64,000 nt of DNA, taken from the NCBI GenBank assembly GCA_022410635.1, contig JAJVDF010000249.1, positions 864,823 to 928,822 on the forward strand. Reading direction: 5' to 3'. The translations under genes and the position numbers were made by a program. The DNA comes from Tretioscincus oriximinensis (lineage: Eukaryota > Chordata > Lepidosauria > Squamata > Gymnophthalmidae). A model generated the notes under the pieces. It searched no databases, was not told the DNA's origin, and was given only the letters and a program-made list of their open reading frames with translations. Shown piece by piece: positions 32,436 through 44,708 of this stretch (positions within the stretch are counted from its first letter, which is position 1; each line of letters starts with the position of its first letter).

Positions 32436-32656
32436 ACAGGTAGGCTTGCTGGTTTGGACACCAATCCAGATGCACTAGCCATAAAGTTCAAAGGAGGTAG
32501 GGAATCAGCTTTCAAGGACTAGGAACAAATATTCCTAGCCTCAAGAGTTCCAAGGGACTAATTTTAGAGGTGCACTTTGATGTGTTACAAAAATGTCCCC
32601 ACTGAAAGACCCAAACACCAGAACCATGCCTTCTGCATACCTGATCATGATTATGC

Positions 32657-32984
32657 ATAAGAGCATAAGAACATAGGAAGAGCCATACTGGATCAGGCCA
32701 TAGCCCATCAAATCCACCATTCTGTCTCACACAGAGGCCCACCAGATGCACCTGGACAGTCCAAACAGAGGAAAGCAAAATATGCACCTGTTCATGACTG
32801 CCTGCAAATGGCATTTCAGGANTCCTGCCTGTTGCTCCACCCCAGAGGCAACATTCAGACATCCATCCTAGTATCCGTTTATACCCTTGGTGTCCATAAA
32901 CCTGTCTAGTTCTGTCTTAAAGCTATCCAAGCTGTTAGCTACCACCACCTCTTCAGGAAGTAAATTCCACAGGCCAATGATCAT
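32657..32984 (-). mobile_element. CR1-like LINE (family B)
   Basis: 3' 8-mers at 32657-32678, complete UTR and the last ORF2 codons. It ends at the residues equivalent to VIGLWNLLP near 32984. Confidence 0.9.
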
Positions 32985-33340
32985 GAAAGTTTATTCTCAA
33001 CTTGAAGAACCATTTTGCCCTCTTGTGAAACTGAAGAGTGTTTTCTACAGCTTTTGTGCGATGTTTCTTTTTCTTAATTTTTTTTTTTAAAACAAGGAAA
33101 GGTGTGCGTTGACTTGGGTTTGTTAAATATAATGTGGACATGTAGGAAGGGTTTGCATAATATTCCAATGGTGTCATGGATGAATTATATAAGGTATCAC
33201 TGGCCACACAGCGTACCATGTGCAGAATTGGGAGCTTCCCGGCACAAAAATATCTGGTGTGGTGGTGAAATTCTCAAGCATCCTATGTTAATCTTGTGTG
33301 TCAAGTTTGCACTATGTTTTTATGTAATGTCATGGGCGGG
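32985..33340. other. no recognisable gene or repeat
   Basis: A T-rich stretch near 33060-33090. Otherwise nothing is recognised. Confidence 0.5.
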
Positions 33341-33656
33341 TAAGAAGAGAAGAAGAAGAAGAACTGGGTTCTTATGCACCGCTTTTTCTCACCTTTCGAA
33401 GGGACTCAAAGCGGCTTACAAGGGTATTTTGCCCAAAGGCTCACATTCTATCTTCCCTACCAGACTCTGGTGGTTCCCATGTATCTACTTGCAATCAGTT
33501 GCAATTTCTTGCAATTCTTGCTTTCAAATAGCTGGATTTGCTAGAGCTACAGGCTAGTGGAAGGTGCTCACCCCTCCCCACNTCCGACACAGGGCTTCGA
33601 AATCCGATCTCCCAGATGAGAGACGAATTCCTAAGCAACAGAGCTATCCGTGCCTG
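33341..33656 (-). mobile_element. SINE family C, full length
   Basis: Inverted tail (GAA)n at 33341-33362, GGTTCTTATGCACCGC, GGGACTCAAAGCGGCTTACA, then the inverted head ending near ATCCGTGCCTG. Ambiguous base at 33582. Confidence 0.9.
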
Positions 33657-34668
33657 TCAAAAGTGATGACACTTTCTGGCCAGGACAGGAAGTGATGTCA
33701 TATTGGGAGTGCCATTTCCCGGAACCAGGTGCCTGCACCCAGAAAAATGGCTGCCCCAAATGGCTGCATGTAGGAATCATATACATATATTTCCTGAATA
33801 TTCCTACATATTCTGGGAAAAAGACTGCAGACTTTGCTAAGCCTAAATGTACACTAGCTCCTAAACTGATTAACCTGGGCTAATGGGTACCCTGACTTAT
33901 CGCTGGCACATCACAATTAAGTTCAGTGTTTACTCATCAGGTCAGGAAGGGAAATGGGATTAAATTCTGGCCAAAGGGTTAATTAACCATTGTCCATGCA
34001 GAGGCAGAGAGGATGGTGCAAGCCTTCTGATTTCTCAATAAAGAGGAGCCCCAAAGTCCGGTCTGGAGGTTCGTCTGCACAGTGACCGCACAGCCTTCCG
34101 AGGGATCCATGGAAATCCATGGAATTGTTTGAATTCACAGCAGCCCAAAACCTCCTTTACTCAACTTTCCCTCCTGACAGCAATTCCTGAAGTGCCCATG
34201 TGACTTTGTACCGTCAACAGGCTTGATAGAGGGGCAAACATAATTTTTTCCTTCAAAGACGCATAGTTCCTTTTTCCTCAAGTTTTAAAAACANAGAGCT
34301 CCGTTCCAACTTTTAATTTTTGCACAGATGCCACTAGATGGGAAAGCAACAGANGGCAGCTACAGGAAATTATGATGGCAGTAATGGTGGTTCTCAAATC
34401 AGCACAGCAGCAGAGCCACGGATGTAATTTTCCATAAAGTACGGCAACAGCTCCAAAGATCATCACAAGAAAGGGTCAGATCATATTTTTTGTTTCCTTT
34501 TCCAATTGTACCATAGGGTGGTCATGCTACCCTTTCTTTTGACTTCTTTAATGCAATCTCATTTCGAGCAATCGGTTTTAAAATAAAATACATATCAAAA
34601 GAGGCTTGAAATATTGTCACTGTATTCTAAAATACATTTCTTTGGGGTGTTTCCAGACAATTTCATTA
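33657..34668. other. no recognisable gene or repeat
   Basis: Two AAGTGATG-type motifs sit near 33660-33700. No gene or known repeat is seen. Confidence 0.45.
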
Positions 34669-34895
34669 TATTTATTTATTTGTACTTATATCCCGGCATA
34701 TACACAAAGGTCTTAGGGCAGCCAACCATAGGGTGGTGCACATAGGTTTTGTTGAAGTAGGTGCGGTTGAGAGAGTTCTCAAGAGCTGTGACTGGTCCAA
34801 GGTCACCCAGCTGGCTTTCATGGAGGAGTGGGGAATCGAACAGGGAGACTACCAGATGTGAGTCCAACACTCTAACCACTACACCAACTGGCTCT
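34669..34895 (-). mobile_element. SINE family A
   Basis: Tail, body and both boxes are present on the minus strand (B-box GTTCGATTCC near 34836; A-box GTGGTTAGAGTG near 34870-34883). A deletion of about 25 bp removes CTTTCTCCACAACAGACACC from the body. Confidence 0.88.
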
Positions 34896-34929
34896 TTGTA
34901 GCACAATGACGCACATATTTCTGCACAAA

Positions 34930-35194
34930 TGGTGCAGTCACGAAGTGCTGGTCTTTCAATTGATCGATCTAGTTTGAGGGCCCTGTGTCAGGTGTGGAGA
35001 GGGTTGAGTATCCTCTAGCCAATTCAGCTACTCAAAACAAAGTAGACTTGTAATCTACATTTCAATTAGATAAATGAGTACGACTATTAACCTGGTGTGG
35101 CAGATAGACTAGATGTAATCCTTTGGGTAAAGGCTAACCTTGTAAGCCACTCTGAGTCTTTTTAGTTGAGAAGGACAGGCTATAAAAACCAGAT
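34930..35194 (+). mobile_element. SINE family C, diverged AATTAGATAAA subtype
   Basis: GGTGCAGTCACGAAG and TTTGAGGGCCCTGTG correspond to worn A- and B-box regions. CATTTCAATTAGATAAATGA and CTTGTAAGCCACTCTGAGTC link it to 14922-15122. Confidence 0.75.
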
Positions 35195-35321
35195 TCTTCT
35201 CCTCCTCCTCCTCCTCTTCATCTTCCACTTCCTCTTCTTCCTCTTCTTCCTCTTCTTCCTCTTCTTCCTCTTCTTCCTCTTCTTCCTCTTCTTCCTCTTC
35301 TTCCCCTTCTTCCTCATGAAA
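35195..35321 (+). repeat. (CTTCTTCCT)n tail
   Basis: Starts (CTC)n, then a regular 9-bp CTTCTTCCT array. It is the expanded tail of the preceding SINE C. Confidence 0.9.
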
Positions 35322-35531
35322 TGACTAATCTTTAAGATTGCAAATGCAGGCATGGGTTACCTCCATGAGCACTCCAGTTAGGCAGTAATGGCCTCCAGTG
35401 CCTGGGGCTGGACAACATGGGTCTATTGCTGGCATCCTATGGGTTGGGTTGGGTAGTGAAAGACTTTGGCAAGTCGCTATCATTTATTGGCTATTGATAT
35501 TGAAGGAGGAGGAGGAAAATTTGGATCAGTA

Positions 35532-35800
35532 TAAGAAGAAGAACTTTATTCTTATACCCCGCTTTTCTCACCTTTAAAGGACTCAAAGCGGCTTACAAGG
35601 GTATTTTGCCCGAAGGCTGACATTCTATCTTCCCCACCAGGCTGTGGTGGTTCCCATTTATTTAGTTGCAGTCAGTTGCAACTTCTTGCAATTCTTGCTT
35701 TTGAATAGCTGGGCTGGCTAGAGCTACAGGCTAGAAGGAGGTGCTCACCCCTCCCCAGGGCTTCAAAACCCCTTCTGTCAGGTGAGAGGCTGTTTCTTAT
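35532..35800 (-). mobile_element. SINE family C
   Basis: Inverted tail GAAGAAGAAC, TTATACCCCGCTTTTCTCAC, AAAGCGGCTTACAAGG and the inverted body. The head is partly lost: a deletion removes the GTGT...GACGTGGGG part, but CTTCTGTCAGGTGAGAGGC remains. Confidence 0.85.
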
Positions 35801-36382
35801 TGGATAAGAAAAACCATATGTGGATTCACCCTTAGTTTGGCCTAGATGGATGGACAGTATGTTCTTCCATTCTAAAAATGGGGTAGCATTTTTATTCTGA
35901 TATTGCCATCTGTTCTTTAAATTATTTCTTTGCTTTATGAGTTTGATTTTATCATAAATTAATGTGCAAAGCTATGGTTCTTCTGCTAAACAAAGTATGG
36001 CTGTCAGGATTTGACCCATATGGAAGACTGAGCACCGAAGAATCTGTGCTTTCAAACTGTGGGCCTGGAGAAGACTTGAGAGTTCCTTGNATTGGCGGGA
36101 AATCAAATCAGATAATACTAAAGAAAATCAAATCTGACTGTTCATTAGAAGGGCAGATATGAAGCTAAAGCTCAAATGCTCTGACCACCATGAGAAGGCA
36201 GAAGTCATTGGGGAAAACCCTAAAGCTGGGATGGATGAAAGGCCAGACCAATGTTCTTAATATTCAGAGAGCTGTTATAGCTGTAGTCTTCTGTGTGTAG
36301 ACCTTGCCTTAGCCAGACTGAAACGTATCTTCTATATGTCATGAAACAAATGACAGCTACTTGGAAATTAAATAATAACTGA
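35801..36382. other. no recognisable gene or repeat
   Basis: Short frames only. Confidence 0.5.
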
Positions 36383-36860
36383 ACTTCAGCCTCGAAAAGC
36401 ATCGCTTGAGATGCGATCTGATTGAAGTGTACAAAATCATGCATGGGATGGACAGGGTGAATAGAGAAAAAAACATTTTCTCTATCACACAACACTAGGA
36501 CCAGAGGNCCCGCATTGAAACTGGTAGGCAGAAAAGTGAGAACTGACAAAGGAAAGTATTTTTTCACCCAGAGGGTCATTGGCCTATGGAATGTATTTCC
36601 TGAAGAAGTGGTGGTAGCTAACGGCTTGGATAGCTTCAAGACAGGACTAGACTAGTTTATGGACACCACGGGTAAACAGGTCCTAGGATGGATGCCTGGA
36701 TGCTGCCTCTGGGATGCAGCCACAGGCAGGACTCCTGAAATACTATTTGCAGGGAGTCATGAACAGGGGCTTATTTTGCTTTCCTCTATTCAGACTGCCC
36801 AGATGCATCTGTTGGGCTCTGGCCCAACCCCAGTATTGCTCTTCTTGAGTTCTTATCTAG
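36383..36860 (+). mobile_element. CR1-like LINE (family B)
   Basis: Plus-strand copy from the codons for [19 protein letters not shown] through NTRTRG and EEVVVAN to the 3' UTR. The final 8-mer region has decayed to CTTCTTGAGTTCTTAT. Confidence 0.9.
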
Positions 36861-39800
36861 AGTGGGCTATAAATGGGACCTCCACCGTGCAGTTTGTGTG
36901 TTATGGAACCCCCCACACACAATACAGGTGCAAATCTTCTGGTGGGGTCCTCATTGGCCACACAGACTATTGGCCATGGAGGTATATCCGAATGACCATT
37001 TCTTCATTGCAGAATGCACATAAGGATTCTTTCATTTAGAAAGCTGTTTGATACCAAAGACATGGGCACACCTAGCTGGATAATGTCTACAAGCCTTTTC
37101 ACCTTCAACTTTCAAACGTTTCAGGAAGAAGTCAATATTAATCTAAAAATATCCGGGCGTGTACCTTGATTCTTGTATATGCAAAGTAGATATTTTGTCA
37201 CTGGTCAATCAGCCTTCCCCTAAAACTTACAGTCAAATTCTCAGTCTCTCTCAATCTCTCTCTTGCTAGCAGCCTATTATAAAATGACAATTTGTTCATG
37301 CTTGAAAAATAAATAAAAACAAGTTCTCTTTCCTATAGCATCAGCAAACATTTATGACTATAGAGCTACAGAGGTGGTTCTTCACTGAATGTTCTTGGGG
37401 TGTATTATGAGTGGGAGCATTCAAATCCCGTTTACCGTTAAGTAGATTTCAGAAAAAATACATTTCTTTCTCTTTCTCTCTCTGTCTCCCCTCTCTTTNC
37501 CCCTGCATTTAGCTCAGCCAGAAAGGAATTAAATAAATAAATAAATAAGATGCCAGATGTCACGAGGCCAACAAGCAGGTGGGCCGAAGCTTCTGTACCA
37601 ATTCAAACTGGCACAGCATCAAACCTGGTGGGTATAACCTTTAATTCAGTGGTTCCCTGGCACCAGATCTAGCGCCATCTGCTTAACTTTGCTAAGCTGT
37701 GCTTGTTTCTGTGTAGGGACGGTGCCAGCGATGCAAACTGTCTCCTACATGTGCAGGGAATCATCAGTGCAACTAGGCTTCCCCACCCCCCCACCCTAGA
37801 CCCATATGGTGGCCTCTGAAAATGTACGCTCTCAGCATCACTCCTCGCAACACCCTTTGTGCTTCAGAGCAGGAACACAGCGCCTTCCTTCAGAGGATGC
37901 AAAAGGCCCTCTCTGAGAACAGCAGTCGCGTCCTCTTGATCGCACACAGGCACACACTTCTGCTCTATCTTGAGGGCAGAGCAGACACATGGCGGAAAAG
38001 CAAGGAGGGTAAGGAAGTCTCAGAATCCATTTGAGGGACAGCTGAGGAAAAAGGGGTCACAAAACGCAGCTCAGGAAAAGCTCCTTGAAGTCACATCGGG
38101 CAAAACTTGCCCACTGTAGANATACTAGTAACGGGGGCAGAAATCTGTTGCCATATGGTGCTTCGTTGATGGGGCAGGGGAAGTAAATTGGTGTCATTTA
38201 AACATGTTTCTGGAGAGAGAAGGTTATAGATGAAGGTACAAGTGGTACTCTCTTCACAGAAGAATAACATATGCTCCAAGCATCCCTCTTCCCCAGTGAC
38301 AGTATTTATTATTCTCTCCTTGTTTTGTCATGTTAGAGAGTCGAGTATTTCTTGTCAGAGATGTTTCCTCCTAGCTTTCGATGCGCTGCTATTTAGAAAC
38401 TGGCTTTCTAACTAACAAATTATGTTGCCTATTTTCCTGAATTTTGTAAGTGTGTGGGCACTTACAAACTCTACTTATTATACATGGGTCCCTCTATGGA
38501 TTCAATGCAGTTCCAAAGGCCCTTTATCACAATCATGCACAGAGGCACCACTGAACTAAAATGGCACATGGCTAAAGGCACATGGGCAAATTGTGTCTCT
38601 TCACCCCACATGGAGACAAGGAGAAAAGCAATCTATCCTAAGCTGGATTACTCTGGAAGGGAAGAAAACAATTTACATAATGATGGCAGCTCTTCCATGG
38701 TCCAGAAATTAATGCAAGTTTCAGGNATGCCTCCCGATAGTCCAAAGCTGCTGAAACGGATCCTTTATGTTAACCGACAATAGGAAGGTGATCTGGATGA
38801 AATCTGATGGTGATCCAGATCTAGGCTTTCCAGATCCAGTCTGACTGGTGTAGANGGAGTGTACTGGTGATTGGTGAGCTTCTTATATTCTGTAGTTAAA
38901 TGCAAAGTCCAAAATGGAAAGATGATGGTAAGAGTGTGAATGAGTGTGCAATGCAGGACTAAACACTCTAGGAAAGGCAAGCAAACAAGCTAGGAGGCTT
39001 TATCCTCTTGGGCCAGAGTCGGGCAGTACTTTAATTCACTTCTGAAGACGTGGACTACATCTGGGAAAAATAGGGGTTTCCTGGTTTGATCTGGTTCCTC
39101 AGGACTGAAGTTGGATTATCCAGGAGACACACACACATCTGCCTCCTTATCTACAGGAGCAACAGTATAATGGGACAGTGACAAGGTATCCCTACCACTA
39201 CTAAGAAAGGCCTAGCGCTGTACACTAGCGATGTCATCCCATAAGAACCAAAATAACCAAGTCAGGAGGAGGGAAGAAGCTATCAGTGTCAACAGTTCCA
39301 GGGTCAGAGGTATATAGAAATATATCGGCATCAAACAGAGTTCCAGGATCAGAAGCACACTGAAATCAAGCAAGTCAAACATGGTCCAGAGATTCCAAGC
39401 ACAGCTANGTTAAGGCAACAATTGATTCTCATCAGCAGCTGTAAAGGGCACAGCCCTTTAATCACTCACTTGACCTTCTGATATGCGAAAGTTCCTACCG
39501 GGTCTTCAAGATGTCCCTGATCTTGTGCTGACTTATATCTTCTCCTTCAGATTTCACTTCTTGTAAATCCTGAGAGNGAGAAGAGGGGGAGGGAGTGGAA
39601 TGTCATGCTACACTAACTCCAGCTCCTCTTCTGAAGATAAACAATCATCGATAGGACTGGTCACGACAGATTAAAGGTACATGTGTGACTGTAGTCCTGG
39701 AGGACCTCCTTGTGCAGCTGTTTGACCACTGTGAGAATAGTCAGCTGGACTAAATGGGCATAAGTCCTGCCTAAGAGCTAGAATTCTAGCTGCTCATATT

Positions 39801-40393
39801 TTCACCTGTACATTTTAATACTACATAAAGGAGGACTCTCTTAAGGCATCCTTCTAAATACTAAGAGGAACAATTTTAACTATTCACCCATTATTAGACC
39901 AGAAATGTATTCACCTGTGGTAAATTCCTTTCTCTAAATGAATGATATAGATTTTGGTTACATTTACATTATGTAACAGAGTTCCTTTTGTCACCTACCC
40001 AGCATGTCCAGCCTTTATTGTTCTATCTACCAAAGTATCAGGAGATATGAACTAACATAGAAAGGTCATCTTAAGATCAGTTTGGAAGAAGAAACTCTTA
40101 GGTCACTATCTCACGTCCTGATGTGACCTGTAGTCTTAACCACAGCTGATCAAAGGCTGCTGGAAATATACATGGAGACCCGACCCAGCAGAAGTGTTTC
40201 CTCTGATGTCTTCAGCTGCTTCTGTGAAACCATGCGCTATAATTCTACTAAGAGTTATATTTTGTTAAATATGTATGTATTTTCAGATCTTGTGATGTCT
40301 GCTCAACCACTGGAACAATACCATAAAATAAAAACTGTTCATCCTAGTAAGGATAGTAGAAGATGCAGCATTGATTTCAACCAGCAGAGGTTA
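36861..40393. other. longest stretch without recognised elements
   Basis: About 3.5 kb. It contains a (AAAT)n run at 37529-37546, and GTTCCAGG-x-TCAGA repeated twice about 70 bp apart (39295-39370). Short frames at 37822 (70 codons) and 38454 (109 codons) have no recognisable domain and no supporting signals. I see no splice-site-bounded exon that I could defend. Confidence 0.45.
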
Positions 40394-40553
40394 CATAAGA
40401 ACATAAGAACATAAGAAGAGCCATACTGGATCAGGCCACGGCCCATCGAGTCCAGCATTCTGTGTCACACAAAGGCCCACCAGATGCACCTGGGCAGTCC
40501 GAACAGAGGAAAGCAAAATATGCTGCTCCTGTTCGTGACTCCCTGCAAATGGT
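40394..40553 (-). mobile_element. CR1-like LINE (family B), 3' end
   Basis: 8-mers at 40394-40418, then UTR up to CTGCAAATGGT, where a family G MITE begins. The LINE does not resume after it. Confidence 0.85.
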
Positions 40554-40733
40554 TAGGGTTAGTAGATAAAATTCAGGATAAAAAATTACACCTTTAACGG
40601 ACATAGAAGAAAGAATTTTTTTTACCAGGTCTAGCTTATAATGTCTGCAGCACATGGAGAGAAAATCACTATTAATTCATACCCATTAAAGGTGGAAACG
40701 TTTGTCCTGGATTTGACCTGATACCCTTAGCAG
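40554..40733. mobile_element. hAT-type MITE, family G
   Basis: Left end TAGGGTTAGTAGAT and inverted right end TAAGGGTATCAGG. Inner inverted segments are ACACCTTTAACGG and CCATTAAAGGTGG. It sits at the edge of a family B LINE. The right-hand duplicate of CAAATGGT is not recognisable, implying deletion after insertion. Confidence 0.6.
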
Positions 40734-41347
40734 GGGTGCAGTCAGTACATTAGAGAAAGCAGCTGACTGCATGTATACAAATGTGTTTTATTTGCTTGCC
40801 TTACAAAGTAGCATTTGGGTTTTGAGAGATTATTCGGAAATACTCCCTCTTGTGATCAAAGCTAGAAGATGAATGGCAAATGGACTCTCTTCCTGCTGGC
40901 AGGACTCTTTGTTGCAGCTCTTACATGCTTTTAAGACAAACCATTTTTTTACTTTTTGATGTTTTCTTTTTGTCTTTTGAAGATAATTCATTTAATTGTC
41001 TGATGAGGTTCTGCACATAGTGAATTAGGCATTTGAAGAAGCCCAAGAGAAGCAAGATTCATCTTGCATGACATATGATCAGATCACCAGCCCAGCTGTT
41101 CCTATGGCTGTACCTCCATGACACCAGCCATGACCAGCCAGTGAAATTTATATGTACCAGATAAGGTATTGTTAGGGCAGAAAGTGTGACTTATTTGATC
41201 AAGTATTGGAGGGAACTGAATGAACAAAATGTTTGTTTGCTTTTTCATTTGGTGTCCCAGTTGCTACCATGATCTATTTGTAAACTCTTTTAAAAGCATT
41301 CTAAGATTGTCTTGTTGAGAACTGTTCATTTCTGGCTGTTACTTGAA
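40734..41347. other. no recognisable gene or repeat
   Basis: AT-rich; nothing is recognised. Confidence 0.5.
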
Positions 41348-41730
41348 TGTCATAGAATCATATAGTAGGAAGGAACCTCCAGGGTCATCAGGTCCATCCC
41401 CCTGCTCAATGCAGGGTTCATTAAACCATCCCAGACAGATGGCCTTTCCAGCCTCCATTTGAAGACTTCCAGCAAAGGCGAACTTACCGCCCCCTATTTT
41501 TTTCTATCTAATCTAAATCTCCTTCCTTGCAGTTTCATCCCATTGTTTCTACCTCTTCCATGTGTGAATGAGAACAAAGNTGATCTCTCTGCTCTGCTGC
41601 AGCCCTTCAGATATTTGTACACAGCTTTCAAGACTCCTCTCAGTCTTCTCTTTTGCAGACTAAACATCCCTAGATCCTTTAACNGTTCCTCATAGGACAT
41701 GGATTCGAGACCACACACCATGTGCATGGT
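41348..41730 (-). mobile_element. CR1 LINE, ORF2 end and 3' UTR
   Basis: Minus-strand terminal octamers at 41350-41366, then the 3' UTR. Codons for RLRGVLKAVYKYLKG and [15 protein letters not shown] are readable (41494-41775 frame). Internal deletion relative to 13850-14512 near 41480. Confidence 0.9.
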
Positions 41731-41974
41731 AATGTTGAATAACAAGTGGTACAGGTAAATACACACTTTGATCATAGTACAAGCAATGGGTTATGTGATA
41801 ATCACTTCACTGGGACAGAGGCATGAGGAATGTACGGTGAGCTTACCTCTCCCTGGCATCTGGCACTGCACATCCAGGTATTTTGCCACGTCAAAATTAT
41901 TGGATGTGCACAATTGGTGTCATTCCAGTGTGCAAGACCATACTTTTCAGTGACGACACATGTGTACTAACACC

Positions 41975-42769
41975 AGCTAAGGTGGCGGTGTGCAGCATAT
42001 TGTACTACATCCAAAGAAAGTGCTACGAAAGCTNCTTAAGGCAAGTGTATGGTTGATAATCCTGAATCTGTCACTTAAACCATCAACTACCAGTAAATAA
42101 CACCAGTTCTGCATCCATGAATCATGGACATGGAGACCCAAATATTTGGATTTCTTTTCCTTTATAACATCAAAAATCAAATCTCCATTAGATAATCCAG
42201 CCATAAATCAATTGACCATTTATTTTTATCCCTCCAGCCCCTAGCAATGGTAATCTGGGCGGCCCAAACACAGCTCTGTAAAATATATGATTTATATTAT
42301 GGGGCCTCAATATTCTTTATATTACCCATGATCGCAGTATCTTTAGTAATTGAGAAATTACAGTCTAAGATGTCAGAGATAGCATTAGTAACTTGATTCC
42401 AGAATCCAATCACAAACTGGCAATCAAATAACATATGTAAAAGGGTACCTTGTACTAAGCATCCATGCCAACATAACGGGAGACACCCCTCCCTGATGGG
42501 CCATTTGCACAGGAGTTCTGTACTACCATGTGATAATTTTAATGTTAGTCTCTTTAAATTTTGTATACTTAATATTCTATATATTAGAAATTCAGTCATT
42601 CCAATCTACCTCATTGGTGGTTTTATCCGTGGACCATTTATTATATAAGTGCATAGAATTCTTATATTTAATCCTTATAAACAATAAATATAGCTATCCA
42701 ATTAGGTGTGGTAGCATTTTTATCCTTTCCGCCATTATGAGTTCAAAAGGGCCTTTTACCTGACAGATA
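41975..42769 (-). mobile_element. L1 LINE, decayed 3' part
   Basis: Broken frames on the minus strand include CWHGCLVQGTLLHMLFDC (42450-42500), the L1 ORF2 C-terminal Cys/His motif. This parallels the intact form at 3943-5350. Several stops and frameshifts. The element continues at 42950-43860 across a MITE. Confidence 0.75.
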
Positions 42770-42949
42770 GGCCCCGTCGCCACTGAGCCTTCGTCTTAGC
42801 TATATCTCAGAATAGGAATGTGCCATCTACATGCTAGTGTAGGCTATGGCAGGCCCCAAATGGGGCCTGCCACAGCCTACACTGACATGTGGATGACCAA
42901 GCTCTGTACCGAGATATAACCCAGAATAAGGCTCAGTGGGGACAGGGCC
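42770..42949. mobile_element. 180-bp palindromic MITE inside L1
   Basis: Terminal inverted repeats GGCCCCGTCGCCACTGAGCC and (inverted) GGCCCTGTCCCCACTGAGCC. The arms meet at GGCCCCAAATGGGGCC. Flanked by ATA at 42767-42769 and 42950-42952. A 3-bp duplication with GG...CC ends would fit PIF/Harbinger, though ATA is not the usual TWA target. Relatives: 15400-15500 and 63664-63800. Confidence 0.75.
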
Positions 42950-43860
42950 ATAGTATGTTTAATTTCCGTTGTGTTGATAAATTGAAATACTGCCCTCTCA
43001 GCCAACTAATTATAATATACTTTTCGGGTTACCTGAGACTTCAAAAAAAAATCTGAGTTTCTTTAATTGAAATCCTTCTAGATATTTCACAAGGTTGTTT
43101 TCCGCTGTGAGGTTCACAATCTTAAATGATACTATATGATATATGAAGGAACATAATTTCATATGCCAAGGTTTCCAAATATTCCATAACAGTCTAAGAG
43201 ACTTTAGCCAAGAGGCCATTTTTTCTCTTGGTACTTTATGACTCAGTAGGGGTATATTATCGAGTTTATTCATTTTTCTCTCAGTACCTTAGAAGTAGCG
43301 TATTCAATGTCTATGATTTTTAGTAACTGTATAGCCTGATAGAGAGAAAACAGGAAAATCCCCAACCGGCTTCAGATGATGGAGAGAAAAAAATATTATT
43401 GGATATCCTTTTAGGATGTCCTTTTAATACCCATTTTTTGATATCTGATTCCCATTTTTTAATAGTTGTAGATGCGATTGGAGAAGGAACCGTTTGAAAC
43501 AAAAATAGCAGTCTGGGCAATACCATCATTTCAATTGCCCTTAGCTTAGTAGTGTAATTCCATTTTTCATATGGCCAATCATATATGATTTTCCATATTT
43601 TTCTCTAGGCTGCTTTGCAGTTTACCTCAGACATTTTTTGGATATTTTTAGTTATTTTAACCCCCAGATAAGTCATTCTCTTCACCCCAGCTTGTAGATC
43701 AAGATAATTTAATATTTGAAGTTTTTCCTGTCTGGGTACATTAATGAACATTATTTCCGATTTATTCATGTTAATCTTCATACGTTCNCCAGTGTTTTTA
43801 TATAGCATGATATACCTTTTCTTCACACTATTCACAGGATTTCTAACAAGTATCTTGAAA
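42950..43860 (-). mobile_element. L1 LINE, RT palm-proximal and thumb region
   Basis: Minus-strand frames read MNKSEIMFINVP and LGVKITKNIQKMS (43605-43835), then MMVLPRLLFLFQTVP (43480-43529). These are the L1 ORF2 blocks just downstream of the catalytic FADD box. Each piece is in a different frame, so the copy is old. The YLGVKI-type block is intact. Confidence 0.8.
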
Positions 43861-44517
43861 ACAGCGCATTACTCTATGACATCTAGCTCACTTTTGTGTA
43901 TATTGGGTGTAGCTACCATAGGGCAAGTCGGGGCACCACCCCAGGACCCCAGATATTGGGTCATTAGAAGGGGTGCAGTGAGCCTGGGCTACCTGCCCAG
44001 TTTTCTTAGTTATTTTTCAGCTTTTCCATTCCATGCTGCTGGGTCTCTGATGTGCTAATAACTGTGCCACGTGGCAATAAGCAGTAATCAATGCTAATCA
44101 AAACTGCTGTTGGCACAAGGTGCAGTAATTACGTCAAAAACCCAGCCGTGTGGCATTGAAGAGCGTCAAATAAGGTAAGAAAACCTGAAGGAAGGAGACC
44201 CCTTCATTTATCTGCCCCAGGCCTCCAACAGCCTAGCTCTGCTAGTAATATGTCATCCAGTCTTTCATATGCCCTAACAGTTTGCAAAAGGAAAATCATG
44301 CAATAAAAATGGTAGCCTGACTCATAAGAGAAGGGAAGGGAAGAGGTGTGGGCAAAGAGCATTTAAGAGATCCTTTATAATTCAGGCACAAAAAAGCATA
44401 GAGTTTAACCACCATCTCACAGGGCTTGAAATTNTACAGTATTACAGATGAAAATGGAGCATGATCCAAACTGTGCTTTCAAGTATTCCCATGCCACAGA
44501 ACAATCATTCTTGATCT
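43861..44517. other. no recognisable gene or repeat
   Basis: Nothing is recognised. A C/A-rich patch lies near 43935-43965. Confidence 0.45.
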
Positions 44518-44708
44518 ATTTTGGGGGGAGTTGAAAACCCGGTTTTGGGTGCCTCCCAGTTTTTTCTGAGGAAATATTTTTCAAAAAAAAGATTTTTTTT
44601 CAAAAAAAAATGTTTTTTTAATTTCTTTCCTCTGAAAAAAAAACTTGTAGGAATCCCCAAAATGGATTTTCAACNCCCCCCCCCAAAAGGGGTCATCTGG
44701 TCAGCCTA
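44518..44708 (+). mobile_element. palindromic hAT-like MITE, copy 6, left-truncated
   Basis: Starts inside the left arm at TTTTGGGGGGAGTTG, so the first 16-18 bp are missing. The right arm is complete to GGTCAGCCTA. Confidence 0.88.

Noticed and set aside
37822..38034. Possible 70-residue exon
   Set aside because: No acceptor/donor pair that I could defend and no recognisable motif.
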